A stretch of 12,281 nucleotides of DNA from Fimbriimonadales bacterium. Its GTDB lineage: Bacteria > Armatimonadota > Fimbriimonadia > Fimbriimonadales > Fimbriimonadaceae. The DNA lies in contig JAPLCS010000258.1 of assembly GCA_026392145.1 (NCBI GenBank), forward strand, positions 1-12,281, read 5' to 3'. A program made the position numbers and the translations under genes. The stretch's first letter is position 1. Every line of letters begins with the position of its first letter. This document shows positions 6,327 to 12,281 of the stretch, piece after piece. Under the pieces are notes generated by a model, which was not told the origin of the DNA, ran no database searches, and saw only the letters and a list, made by a program, of their open reading frames with translations.

Positions 6327-7232
6327 ATGCAAGTACATATTGGAATTGAGTTGCTTCACCCAGAATGGTCAAAGGCAGTGGTTTGTATAGGGACCTTTGA
6401 TGGGGTACACCTTGGACACTCACAGGTGATACATGCGGCTATTGCTCGCGCGAAGCAAGATGAGCTTCCAGTAATTGTCGTTACTTTTGACCGTCACCCT
6501 TCTGTCATTCTCAACCCTTCAAAGGCCCCTAAAGCAATTGCTTCACTAAAAATGAATCTGGAGCAATTTCAACTGGAAGGAGTTGGATTGACAATTGTCC
6601 TCCCATTCAATGCATGGCTCAGCAGGATGTCTGCAGAAGAGTTTTTTAAATCCATCCTTATAGAAAAACTTCGGGCTTCATGCGTAGTAGTTGGCTATGA
6701 CTTTGCGATGGGGAATGGCAGAGAGGGAGATACTGCATGGCTTTCTCAGCGAATTGAAACCGTTGTTGTTCCAGCCTTTGAGATTAACGGGGTAAGGGTA
6801 AGTTCCTCCCAAATTAGATCCGATGTGCAAAGCGGAAATATTGAGCATGCCAACACTCTTCTCGGTAGATTCTTTGAAATACAAGGGTTCGTTGATCATG
6901 GTCAAAAACTTGGTCGCCAATTGGGATACCCAACGGCAAATATTGCCCGAAGCTTCGACCAAATCCTTCCCGCAGATGGCGTCTACATTGCCGACTTTTT
7001 AGTGAGCGGACAAGTATTTCGTGCTGCCCTGGCTATTGGTACACGACCAGCTGTTGGTGGGGGGAAAAGAACCATTGAAGCCTTTCTTCTGGACTATCCT
7101 GGCGATTCTCTCTACGGTCAGCATGTCCGACTTCGCCTTCTCAAGTATTTGCGTCCCGAACAAAACTTTCCTTCCCTGGATGCTCTCAAGGAGCAAATGG
7201 CAAAGGATGTAGAATCTGCGCGACAATTCTAA
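6327..7232 (+). CDS. ribF: Bifunctional riboflavin kinase / FMN adenylyltransferase RibF
   Basis: RibF phosphorylates riboflavin to FMN and adenylates FMN to FAD in the cytoplasm. The 301-residue protein has both domains. In the N-terminal nucleotidyltransferase domain, GTFDGVHLGHS (residues 22-32) is the HxGH-type motif, followed by VTFDRHP, VVGYDFAMG and SSSQIR. In the C-terminal kinase domain, GQKLGRQLGYPTAN (GYPTAN at 200-205) binds nucleotide and Glu251 in IEAFLLDY is the expected catalytic base, followed by LYGQ and the LR-containing tail. ATG 6327 is preceded by AAGGAG at 6310-6315 inside the upstream gene. An earlier in-frame GTG at 6285 adds no conserved sequence. Length is typical. 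Confidence 0.95.
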   Translation: MQVHIGIELLHPEWSKAVVCIGTFDGVHLGHSQVIHAAIARAKQDELPVIVVTFDRHPSVILNPSKAPKAIASLKMNLEQFQLEGVGLTIVLPFNAWLSRMSAEEFFKSILIEKLRASCVVVGYDFAMGNGREGDTAWLSQRIETVVVPAFEINGVRVSSSQIRSDVQSGNIEHANTLLGRFFEIQGFVDHGQKLGRQLGYPTANIARSFDQILPADGVYIADFLVSGQVFRAALAIGTRPAVGGGKRTIEAFLLDYPGDSLYGQHVRLRLLKYLRPEQNFPSLDALKEQMAKDVESARQF

Positions 7233-7262
7233 ACGTAAGGACAGTCAAGGATAAAACAATCA

Positions 7263-7793
7263 ATGGCAAGCGGTAATAAAATTCTCGCCGTAACTCTCGG
7301 CATTATTGGCGGATTCATCGCAATAAAAATTGCAATTGGATTTCTTAATCAACCTAGCGATAAGGAGCTTATCAGAGACGCCATAACCGAAGCTCAAAAG
7401 GCGAGCCGTGAGGGTCGACCAGGAGGAGTACTTGAATTTCTGAGCAAGGATTTAGTCGTTAATCAAACGGAGGCAGGCACTTCTCGCTCAAGTATCGCGG
7501 ATTACATCAAAAAAATGAAACCGGATGTCTCATTTGCTGAATCTGAACCAGATATTCAGGGGGACTCGGCTCGGCTTGAAACAGATGCGAAGGTTACCTT
7601 TGCTATTCTGGGGTTCTCCCGTTCTATAGATATTCCAAAAACGATCATTAGATTTCAAAAAGTTGAGTCTGCTGACTGGTTAATCATTCCCAAAAAATCT
7701 TGGAAAATCACCAATATCGAAGTTCCGACAGAAAGCCTTGTGAACTTGCCTAATTTAGGCGATTCCATACCTGGTGGACTACCCGGACTTTAA
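7263..7793 (+). CDS. Membrane-anchored protein of unknown function
   Basis: The 176-residue protein has one N-terminal membrane segment (about residues 7-28, Gly/Ile-rich) and a soluble remainder that should face the periplasm. The region from KELIRDAITEAQKASREG through VLEFLSKDLVV (about 34-66) and the later strands resemble NTF2/SnoaL-like folds, in which a helix with a 'how long it lasts' LSKD-type turn precedes a curved sheet. That is only a structural impression, and no catalytic residues stand out. The C-terminus is Pro/Gly-rich (SIPGGLPGL). It starts 30 bases after ribF with AAGGA at 7247-7251 and could be read from the same transcript. No named family is assigned. Confidence 0.7.
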   Translation: MASGNKILAVTLGIIGGFIAIKIAIGFLNQPSDKELIRDAITEAQKASREGRPGGVLEFLSKDLVVNQTEAGTSRSSIADYIKKMKPDVSFAESEPDIQGDSARLETDAKVTFAILGFSRSIDIPKTIIRFQKVESADWLIIPKKSWKITNIEVPTESLVNLPNLGDSIPGGLPGL

Positions 7794-7884
7794 CTAAAAA
7801 TTTCATTGAAACCTTTTTCAAGGGTAATCTGTTATCTTCCTGTGTTAGTTACACGAATTCAAGAGCCGTGTACCAAACACTCTC

Positions 7885-7890
7885 AGGAGG
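7885..7890 (+). promoter_or_regulatory. Shine-Dalgarno of the repeat lipoprotein gene
   Basis: AGGAGG lies eight bases before ATG 7899 and selects that start over an in-frame TTG at 7806, which would place non-signal sequence ahead of a perfect lipoprotein signal. Confidence 0.7.
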
Positions 7891-7898
7891 AAACAAAC

Positions 7899-8168
7899 AT
7901 GAAGAAAAATCTTATGATGCTCGTCGCTTGCGCTGTTATCGGTGCATTCGTTGTCGGTTGCGGAAGCAGCTCTACCGAAGGAAACGCTCCTGCTCCAGAA
8001 GCAACAGCTCCTGCTGCTGCTAATGCAGAAACAAATGCAGCACCTGCAGCAGATGCAAATGCTCCAGCAGCACCTGCAGCTGACGCAAACGCTCCAGCGG
8101 CTCCAGCAGCCGATGCTAATGCGCCTGCAGCTCCTGCAGCAGATGCGAACGCTCCTGCAACTAAGTAA
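7899..8168 (+). CDS. Small Ala/Pro-rich lipoprotein with decapeptide repeats
   Basis: The 89-residue precursor has a classic lipoprotein signal: MKKN, a hydrophobic stretch and the lipobox VVGC (Cys22), followed by GSSST. The mature part is almost entirely Ala, Pro, Asn, Asp and Glu, ending in four tandem PAADANAPAA units (the last ends PAT) and TK. Such a chain should be unstructured and extended, tethered to a membrane by its lipid. With no globular domain, a linker, spacer or surface role is likelier than catalysis; the function is unknown. It has a strong ribosome site and is followed at once by a strong terminator, which suggests a well-expressed gene. A similar small lipoprotein lies at 11580-11813 on the other strand. 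Confidence 0.85.
   Translation: MKKNLMMLVACAVIGAFVVGCGSSSTEGNAPAPEATAPAAANAETNAAPAADANAPAAPAADANAPAAPAADANAPAAPAADANAPATK
8043..8162 (+). repeat. Four tandem 30-bp coding repeats
   Basis: Units start at 8043, 8073, 8103 and 8133. Each encodes PAADANAPAA (the last PAADANAPAT). The DNA copies differ mainly at third codon positions (for example GCA/GCT/GCC for Ala, GAT/GAC for Asp, AAT/AAC for Asn), while the peptide is unchanged. Confidence 0.9.
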
Positions 8169-8185
8169 GGTCACTCAAGTTGCTT

Positions 8186-8219
8186 ATCCCCTCTGCAAAA
8201 ACTGCGGAGGGGATTTTTT
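8186..8219 (+). terminator. Rho-independent terminator of the repeat lipoprotein gene
   Basis: The arms ATCCCCTCTGCA (8186-8197) and TGCGGAGGGGAT (8203-8214) pair over 12 bp with one T-G wobble and a five-base loop, and a run of six T follows. The hairpin begins 17 bases after the stop codon. Confidence 0.9.
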
Positions 8220-8269
8220 GTGAATTAGATTCTCAACTTTGACGGGATGAATAACCTATTTCTCCACCC

Positions 8270-8275
8270 TATAAT
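8270..8275 (+). promoter_or_regulatory. Possible -10 box upstream of the GH31 gene
   Basis: A perfect TATAAT lies 28 bases before ATG 8304 and downstream of the terminator, where a promoter is expected. No good -35 box is 16-18 bases upstream; TTGACG at 8239-8244 is 25 bases away, which is too far. The site is suggestive only. Confidence 0.35.
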
Positions 8276-8295
8276 CAGGCTAGATACAATAAACT

Positions 8296-8307
8296 AGACA
8301 CGGATGT
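8296..8307 (+). promoter_or_regulatory. Possible CsrA-like site over the GH31 start codon
   Basis: AGACACGGATGT agrees with RUACARGGAUGU at 10 of 12 positions and spans the start codon of a gene lacking a visible Shine-Dalgarno. CsrA regulates carbohydrate metabolism in other bacteria, so the target would be plausible, but this is only a motif match. Confidence 0.3.
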
Positions 8308-10613
8308 TTTTTAATAAGTCACCCTATCGTGGCAATTTCCGTTTCATGACCGGGTTTAACTCAGAAACGAATCAATTATCGGACGTTAAGAAAAACTTCA
8401 CCGTTCAAATTGAGCATTTTGAAAACGGTATCTCCCATCTAAGTATTTTAGATGACAAGCTCTGGGGAAGCAACCGAGCTCTTCTATCACTCAACCCACC
8501 ATCACCAACGTCTGAAGGAGTTTTATTCCTCGAATCTGACGGCAAATTAAACCTTCAGCTTGGTGAATTGCAACTTTCTGGTCGCTTCGGGGTACTTGGG
8601 AAAACTTCGATTTTTGAGTTTGAAACTCCAGAATCAACTCAGTTTTTTGGCATGGGTGAAAAGTATTTTGGTCAACAAGAACTTAGTGGCTACCGTGCAA
8701 AATTCTGGAATACTGATGTATGGGGTGACTTCCATTTCGCGCAGTGGGGTTCTTTCCCTTCAGACCCACCTTACTTTTCCACACCTTATCTAGCTTGCAG
8801 AGTAGGTGAAACTTTCTTTGGGCTTCTTCTCCACAACCCAAGCCCCACCTTCATTGAAACGCCAGGTATCGATGATTCGCGAGTGTTTGTTGAGTGGCAA
8901 AGGACTTCTCCAACCTTGTTGCTAGGAAGTGAAGGCGGGCAACCCAATCTATGGGTTATCCACGGACCAACACTTCAAGATGTCACCCGAAAACTACAAA
9001 AACTCATTGGAGTAACGCCGCTTCCACCTCTCTGGTCATTGGGGTACCACCAATCAAAATGGGGTTATGGAGGACATGATGATCTATTAGATTTGGATCA
9101 AAAGTTTGCCGAGCACGGCATTCCTTGTGACGGCCTTTGGATGGATTTGGACTACATGAAAGAGTTCCGAATTTTTACCGTTGATCCCAAGGCATTCCCC
9201 GATGGTCCCGAGAAAACTTCTGATGTGCTCGCCAAAAATGGACGCAAAATTGTCCCAATTATTGATCCAGGTGTGAAATATGAACCTGGTTATGATGTTT
9301 ATGATGACGGACACAAAGAGGGCGTTTTTTGCCAGACAAGTGAGGGAGAGGAGTTCATTGGATTAGTCTGGCCTGGCGAGACAGTATTTCCTGACTTCAC
9401 GAGAGAGAAAGGAAGGAACTGGTGGTCAAACTACGCCAAAAACTTCAGAAAGAGTGGATTTAGTGCTTGCTGGGTGGATATGAACGATCCATCAACTGGA
9501 CCAGTTGACCCATATGAAATGTGGTTCAACAACGGTAAAGATCACCATAATCTACATAGGAATCAATATGCCCTCGGTATGCAAATGGCAACGTTCGATG
9601 GATTCCTCAAAGCAAAAAAGAATGAGCGGCCGTTTATCCTGTCAAGAAGTGGATTTATCGGAACTAGTCGATTTGCAGCCATTTGGACTGGCGACAATCT
9701 CTCAAATTACTTCTATCTTCGAAACTCTATTCCTTGTGCTATCGGCATGTCATTAAGTGGTCTGCCATTTGCGGGCATGGATATCGGAGGCTTCGGTGGT
9801 GATGTCACTGATGGCTTGATGATTGACTGGATGAAACTCGCCTTTCTGTTTCCCTTTACACGCAATCACAATGGCAAAGGAAACCGCTCACAAGAGCCGT
9901 TCGCATTCCCCGCGCCAGTGATGGCAATCATCCGAAAATATATACGGCTAAGATACAAACTCCTTCCCTATCTTTATCAACTCTTCATTCAGCAAGAAGA
10001 AAATGGGGATCCAATCTTGCGGCCCGTGCTTTATCACTACTCAAATGCTGGAAATGAAAAACTAGATGACCAGTTTATGATCGGAGAACAAATCTTGCAA
10101 GCTCCATTTGTTGATGAATCTAAATCAAGATCTGTGTACCTCCCTGGTGACAGACCTTGGTTTGATGCACGAACTGGTCAATGGCTTAGACCCGGTACAG
10201 TTGAAGTGAAAAAGTCAAAAGAGGAAACCCCTTTGTATATCCGCGAAGGTTCAATTTTGCCGATGCAACCCGGCACTCCAACAACTGCTTTCAAAGAAAT
10301 GCATAAAGTCAACTTCCATATCTTTGTATCAGATATGTGGACGGGAAGCAGTTCAACGACTTACAAAGTAGATGACGGAATTAGCTATGACTACCAGAAG
10401 GGGGTAAGGTCAGCTGTTGAGATTACCGCAGTCTCCGTGAACGGTCACCTCAGCATTGATTTAACCGAACTAGCAGATGACTTCGGAACGATAGAACCGA
10501 CCTTTGTGATCCATGGGAATGCCCAAAGTATCAAGATAAAAGGTCAAAAAGCAACAGGAAAATCAGGAAAAGTTACTCTAACTGGAAAACCGTTACCTGT
10601 GGTTGTCATCTAA
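8304..10613 (+). CDS. Glycoside hydrolase family 31 enzyme, alpha-glucosidase type
   Basis: GH31 enzymes hydrolyse or transfer terminal alpha-linked glucose or xylose with retention of configuration. The 769-residue protein has an N-terminal beta domain (to about 230), a TIM-barrel and a C-terminal beta region of the DUF5110 kind. FGMGEKY precedes the barrel. GLWMDLDYM (277-285) carries the substrate-binding Asp. WVDMNDP holds the likely nucleophile Asp392, WTGDN the acid/base Asp464, and FPFTRNHN His522. The nucleophile motif reads DMND where DMNE is commoner. No signal peptide is present, so it probably acts in the cytoplasm on imported oligosaccharides. Exact substrate cannot be read from sequence. 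The start has no clear ribosome site; Met15 (8346) is a possible alternative. Confidence 0.9.
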   Translation: MFFNKSPYRGNFRFMTGFNSETNQLSDVKKNFTVQIEHFENGISHLSILDDKLWGSNRALLSLNPPSPTSEGVLFLESDGKLNLQLGELQLSGRFGVLGKTSIFEFETPESTQFFGMGEKYFGQQELSGYRAKFWNTDVWGDFHFAQWGSFPSDPPYFSTPYLACRVGETFFGLLLHNPSPTFIETPGIDDSRVFVEWQRTSPTLLLGSEGGQPNLWVIHGPTLQDVTRKLQKLIGVTPLPPLWSLGYHQSKWGYGGHDDLLDLDQKFAEHGIPCDGLWMDLDYMKEFRIFTVDPKAFPDGPEKTSDVLAKNGRKIVPIIDPGVKYEPGYDVYDDGHKEGVFCQTSEGEEFIGLVWPGETVFPDFTREKGRNWWSNYAKNFRKSGFSACWVDMNDPSTGPVDPYEMWFNNGKDHHNLHRNQYALGMQMATFDGFLKAKKNERPFILSRSGFIGTSRFAAIWTGDNLSNYFYLRNSIPCAIGMSLSGLPFAGMDIGGFGGDVTDGLMIDWMKLAFLFPFTRNHNGKGNRSQEPFAFPAPVMAIIRKYIRLRYKLLPYLYQLFIQQEENGDPILRPVLYHYSNAGNEKLDDQFMIGEQILQAPFVDESKSRSVYLPGDRPWFDARTGQWLRPGTVEVKKSKEETPLYIREGSILPMQPGTPTTAFKEMHKVNFHIFVSDMWTGSSSTTYKVDDGISYDYQKGVRSAVEITAVSVNGHLSIDLTELADDFGTIEPTFVIHGNAQSIKIKGQKATGKSGKVTLTGKPLPVVVI

Positions 10614-10622
10614 AAATTGACA

Positions 10623-10648
10623 TTTCCGGGGCTTTGTAGCCCCGGAAA
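10623..10648. terminator. Hairpin between convergent genes
   Basis: A perfect 11-bp inverted repeat, TTTCCGGGGCT and its complement, encloses TTGT, ten bases after the GH31 stop and about 25 bases beyond the stop of the minus-strand superoxide dismutase gene. No T-run follows on the plus strand; on the minus strand TGTCAATTTTT follows. It probably serves both genes. Confidence 0.65.
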
Positions 10649-10673
10649 GTAACGCTGATTCACAAACTATGAA

Positions 10674-11399
10674 CTATTGACCAAGCCCTTTGTGAAGCCT
10701 TGCATTAACTGCATTCCAATCAATGCTGTTTAGGTAAGCATCGATGTACTTGGCACGAGCAGTTTGGAAGTCCAAGAAGTAGGCATGTTCATATACATCA
10801 AGTGCAAGCACAAGTGTTGAGTTCCATGCAGGATACGTGTCTTGAGCGTCCCCAATAAAGTTAAAGACTCGATTTTCATCATGGTCATATCCAAGGTAAA
10901 CCCAACCTCTTGCTCCAATACCACTGGTCTTGAGGTCCTTCGCCCAGTTTTCAAACGAACCATAAGACTCATTAATTAAGGTAGCAATGTCGCCTGAAGC
11001 AGGACCACCTTCACCCCCAATGGTATCAAAGTACACATTATGGTTCTTGTACCCACCATAAGCAAAAGCATAATTAACTTTCAGTGCTCTCACTTGGCTG
11101 TATATTTGATTAGCCTTAGAAGGATCCATTTCCATCTCAGCAAGCGCCTTTCGAATCTCATTCGTTTTGTTTGCATAGCCTTGCCAAAGGCCGAGATGTG
11201 CCTTATGGGTCGCCTCGCTGATTCCATGTTTGGCGGTATTCAGCGCTTTCTTGATATCTGCTTCGGTTGGGACATAAACGAGTTTCGGTTCCATTTTCTT
11301 ACCTTTTACACCGTTTGCGAACGTTGATGTTGGTCCAAGAACGCTTGCAACAGTAGTTGCAAGTAAAAAGTCTCGGCGAGTTAAATCAAGTTCCTTCAC
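10674..11399 (-). CDS. Tat-exported Fe/Mn-family superoxide dismutase
   Basis: The enzyme dismutates superoxide to oxygen and hydrogen peroxide. The 241-residue precursor starts at GTG 11399 and opens with a twin-arginine signal, TRRDFLLATTVASVLG (Arg8-Arg9), so the folded, metal-loaded enzyme should be exported to the periplasm by the Tat system. The catalytic part shows the four ligands in order: His68 in KAHLGLWQGYANKTN, His120 in YKNHNVYF, and Asp201 with His205 in LDVYEHAYF, followed by YIDAYLNSIDW. The first ligand block has LGLW instead of the usual HxKHH pattern, with one residue fewer before Tyr75, and Tyr replaces the usual Trp in DVWEHAY. Iron or manganese cannot be decided. An in-frame TAG precedes the start at 11415-11417, leaving little choice of start. 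Confidence 0.9.
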   Translation of the reverse strand: MKELDLTRRDFLLATTVASVLGPTSTFANGVKGKKMEPKLVYVPTEADIKKALNTAKHGISEATHKAHLGLWQGYANKTNEIRKALAEMEMDPSKANQIYSQVRALKVNYAFAYGGYKNHNVYFDTIGGEGGPASGDIATLINESYGSFENWAKDLKTSGIGARGWVYLGYDHDENRVFNFIGDAQDTYPAWNSTLVLALDVYEHAYFLDFQTARAKYIDAYLNSIDWNAVNARLHKGLGQ

Positions 11400-11525
11400 G
11401 ATTAATACTTCTTTCTACGTACTATTGAAAGTTTTGCATACATTGACCACTACGTTGACAAAATAGAGCCTCTAATTTGCATAAGACCCGTTGTTTGTAA
11501 TGCTTCAACAGAATGATCTGAGAAC

Positions 11526-11561
11526 AAAAAACTCCCCCCAAAGACAAGCTTTGGAGGGAGT
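11526..11561 (-). terminator. Rho-independent terminator of the small lipoprotein gene
   Basis: On the minus strand ACTCCCTCCAAAG pairs with CTTTGGGGGGAGT over 13 bp with one T-G wobble and a CTTGT loop, ending in a run of six T. It begins 18 bases after the lipoprotein stop and insulates the superoxide dismutase gene. Confidence 0.9.
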
Positions 11562-11579
11562 TCTAGATTTGAAGTTAAC

Positions 11580-11813
11580 TTACTTAAAGCTTCCTTCGCC
11601 TGCGTTCAACTGCACCATGCCTTGATTTGAGTCAGGACTGTCGGAGGAAGCTGCTTGTGCCGATGCGTCGGCCGCAGGAGTGGCAGGAGTTGTGCTGGCC
11701 GGAGCAGCCGGAGTTGGAGCATTTGCTGCCTCAGTGGAGGCATCGGAATTTCCACATCCAACGGTTACAGTACCTAGCACAATAATCAAAAGGATTAAGA
11801 GTGAGCTCTTCAT
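11580..11813 (-). CDS. Small Ala/Pro/Ser/Thr-rich lipoprotein
   Basis: The 77-residue precursor has a hydrophobic signal, LLILLIIVLGTVTVGC, with lipobox TVGC (Cys20), then GNSDAS. The mature chain is low-complexity, rich in Ala, Pro, Ser and Thr (including PTPAAPASTTPATPAADAS), and ends with NQGMVQLNAGEGSFK, which is less biased and might be a short functional tail. No domain is recognised; it should be an extended lipid-anchored peptide. The start lies three bases after the stop of the upstream pseudopilin-like gene with no strong ribosome site, so translation is probably coupled. A strong terminator follows. It resembles the lipoprotein at 7899-8168 in build but not in repeat sequence. Confidence 0.8.
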   Translation of the reverse strand: MKSSLLILLIIVLGTVTVGCGNSDASTEAANAPTPAAPASTTPATPAADASAQAASSDSPDSNQGMVQLNAGEGSFK

Positions 11814-11816
11814 ACT

Positions 11817-12281
11817 TTAAAATCGTCCTGTGAACGTATTGTCAAGTGCGAACGATGCGGCCCAGTTAGCTGTTCGACCAGCTGAAGCGTTTGTCCCCAT
11901 TCCTCGGAAGAATGCACCAGGGCTTGCTGGAATCTGACCACTCGCATTCAAGAACTGCCATGTAACTGGTGAAGTAGTGCTCGTAGGGAATCCTGCAGCA
12001 TTGCCCCGACCATAGTTCACCAACTTTGCTGAACTATCGGTGAAGACATGAACGCTACCTTGTCCGAAAGCCCACCAACTTGTCGTGAAGTTGAAAGTGT
12101 AGATTTGTGGGTTGCCAGTTTGACCTTGTGGGTGAACTCCAGGCGTGAACCGGCACTCTCCCGGAAGTCGGCAAGCCAATATTGGGCTACACACAACAGC
12201 ACCTCGGTTGGATTGGTTACCAAGCCCAGGCCAGAGCATGGTCAGCGAGCTCGGCGCAACTACAGCAGTCGTTGAGCTGAA
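11817..12281 (-). CDS. Pseudopilin-like (DUF1559 / H-X9-DG type) protein, C-terminal part, 5' end outside window
   Basis: The frame stays open to the right edge (FSSTTAVVAPSSLT precedes the first Met at 12237-12239), so that Met is probably internal and the gene is truncated by the window. The visible 154 residues are rich in Gly, Ser, Thr, Asn and aromatic residues, with three Cys (including VVCSPILACR). WAFGQGSVHVFTDSSAKL corresponds to the terminal H-X9-DG region of pilin-like proteins processed by prepilin peptidase, abundant in Planctomycetota and Armatimonadota. Here the His is Phe and DG is DS. The N-terminal cleavage and methylation motif would lie outside, so it cannot be checked. 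The downstream lipoprotein gene starts three bases after the stop and is probably cotranscribed. Confidence 0.6.
   Translation of the reverse strand, partial: FSSTTAVVAPSSLTMLWPGLGNQSNRGAVVCSPILACRLPGECRFTPGVHPQGQTGNPQIYTFNFTTSWWAFGQGSVHVFTDSSAKLVNYGRGNAAGFPTSTTSPVTWQFLNASGQIPASPGAFFRGMGTNASAGRTANWAASFALDNTFTGRF

Noticed and set aside
7806..7838. TTGAAA with TTATCT upstream of the lipoprotein gene as a promoter
   Set aside because: Spacing is 20 bases and the -10 is poor; a promoter is likely here but this pair does not support one.
8043..8162. Regular 30-bp repeats that could suggest a CRISPR array
   Set aside because: There are no spacers; units are contiguous, in frame, and encode a repeated peptide in a lipoprotein.
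7845..8174. Minus-strand open frame opposite the repeat lipoprotein
   Set aside because: It is a Cys/Ser/Arg-rich artefact of the Ala/Pro-rich repeat read backwards, and the plus-strand gene has signal, ribosome site and terminator.
11443..11459. Two TTGAC direct repeats 12 bases apart upstream of the superoxide dismutase gene
   Set aside because: The units are too short to call an operator, and no good promoter could be aligned with them.

Overview
This window looks like chromosomal DNA of a flagellated bacterium with an outer membrane, of moderate G+C. FlgH and FlgI, the L- and P-ring proteins, imply a diderm envelope. The FliW/CsrA pair, a Tat-exported Fe/Mn superoxide dismutase, small Ala/Pro-rich lipoproteins and a pseudopilin-like protein ending in a degenerate H-X9-DG motif together fit Armatimonadota (Fimbriimonas-like lineages) best. 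Planctomycetota or a relative is possible. This placement is inferred from gene content; the window has no rRNA gene.

Layout. (1) Positions 1-5461, plus strand: late flagellar operon, 3' end of flgA, flgH, flgI, flgJ (rod-binding domain only), flgN-like chaperone, flgK, flgL, fliW. The genes from flgA to the flgN-like gene are joined by 1- or 4-base stop/start overlaps. Only flgK (9-base gap) and flgL (62-base gap) are set apart. (2) Positions 5462-5639: intergenic region with a perfect 13-bp hairpin, a candidate promoter and a short stretch resembling the 3' end of fliW. (3) Positions 5640-7232: csrA, an unrecognised four-helix membrane protein and ribF, almost without gaps. (4) Positions 7263-8168: an anchored protein of unknown function and a small repeat-bearing lipoprotein closed by a strong terminator. 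(5) Positions 8304-10613: a cytoplasmic GH31 alpha-glucosidase-type enzyme, then a hairpin shared with the convergent next gene. (6) Positions 10674-12281, minus strand: Tat-exported superoxide dismutase, a second small lipoprotein with its own terminator, and the C-terminal part of a pseudopilin-like protein running off the right edge.

How the genes work together. FlgA, FlgH and FlgI build the P and L rings, FlgJ caps the rod, and the FlgN-like protein escorts FlgK and FlgL, which join hook and filament. FliW and CsrA form the known partner switch in which CsrA represses translation of a filament gene and FliW sequesters CsrA. No flagellin gene is visible here, but the flgL start codon lies inside a CsrA-like recognition sequence, so flgL could be a local target. 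RibF (FMN/FAD synthesis), the GH31 enzyme and the superoxide dismutase are housekeeping or metabolic genes with no evident link to motility. No mobile element, CRISPR array or tRNA was seen, and no intergenic gap exceeds 300 bases.
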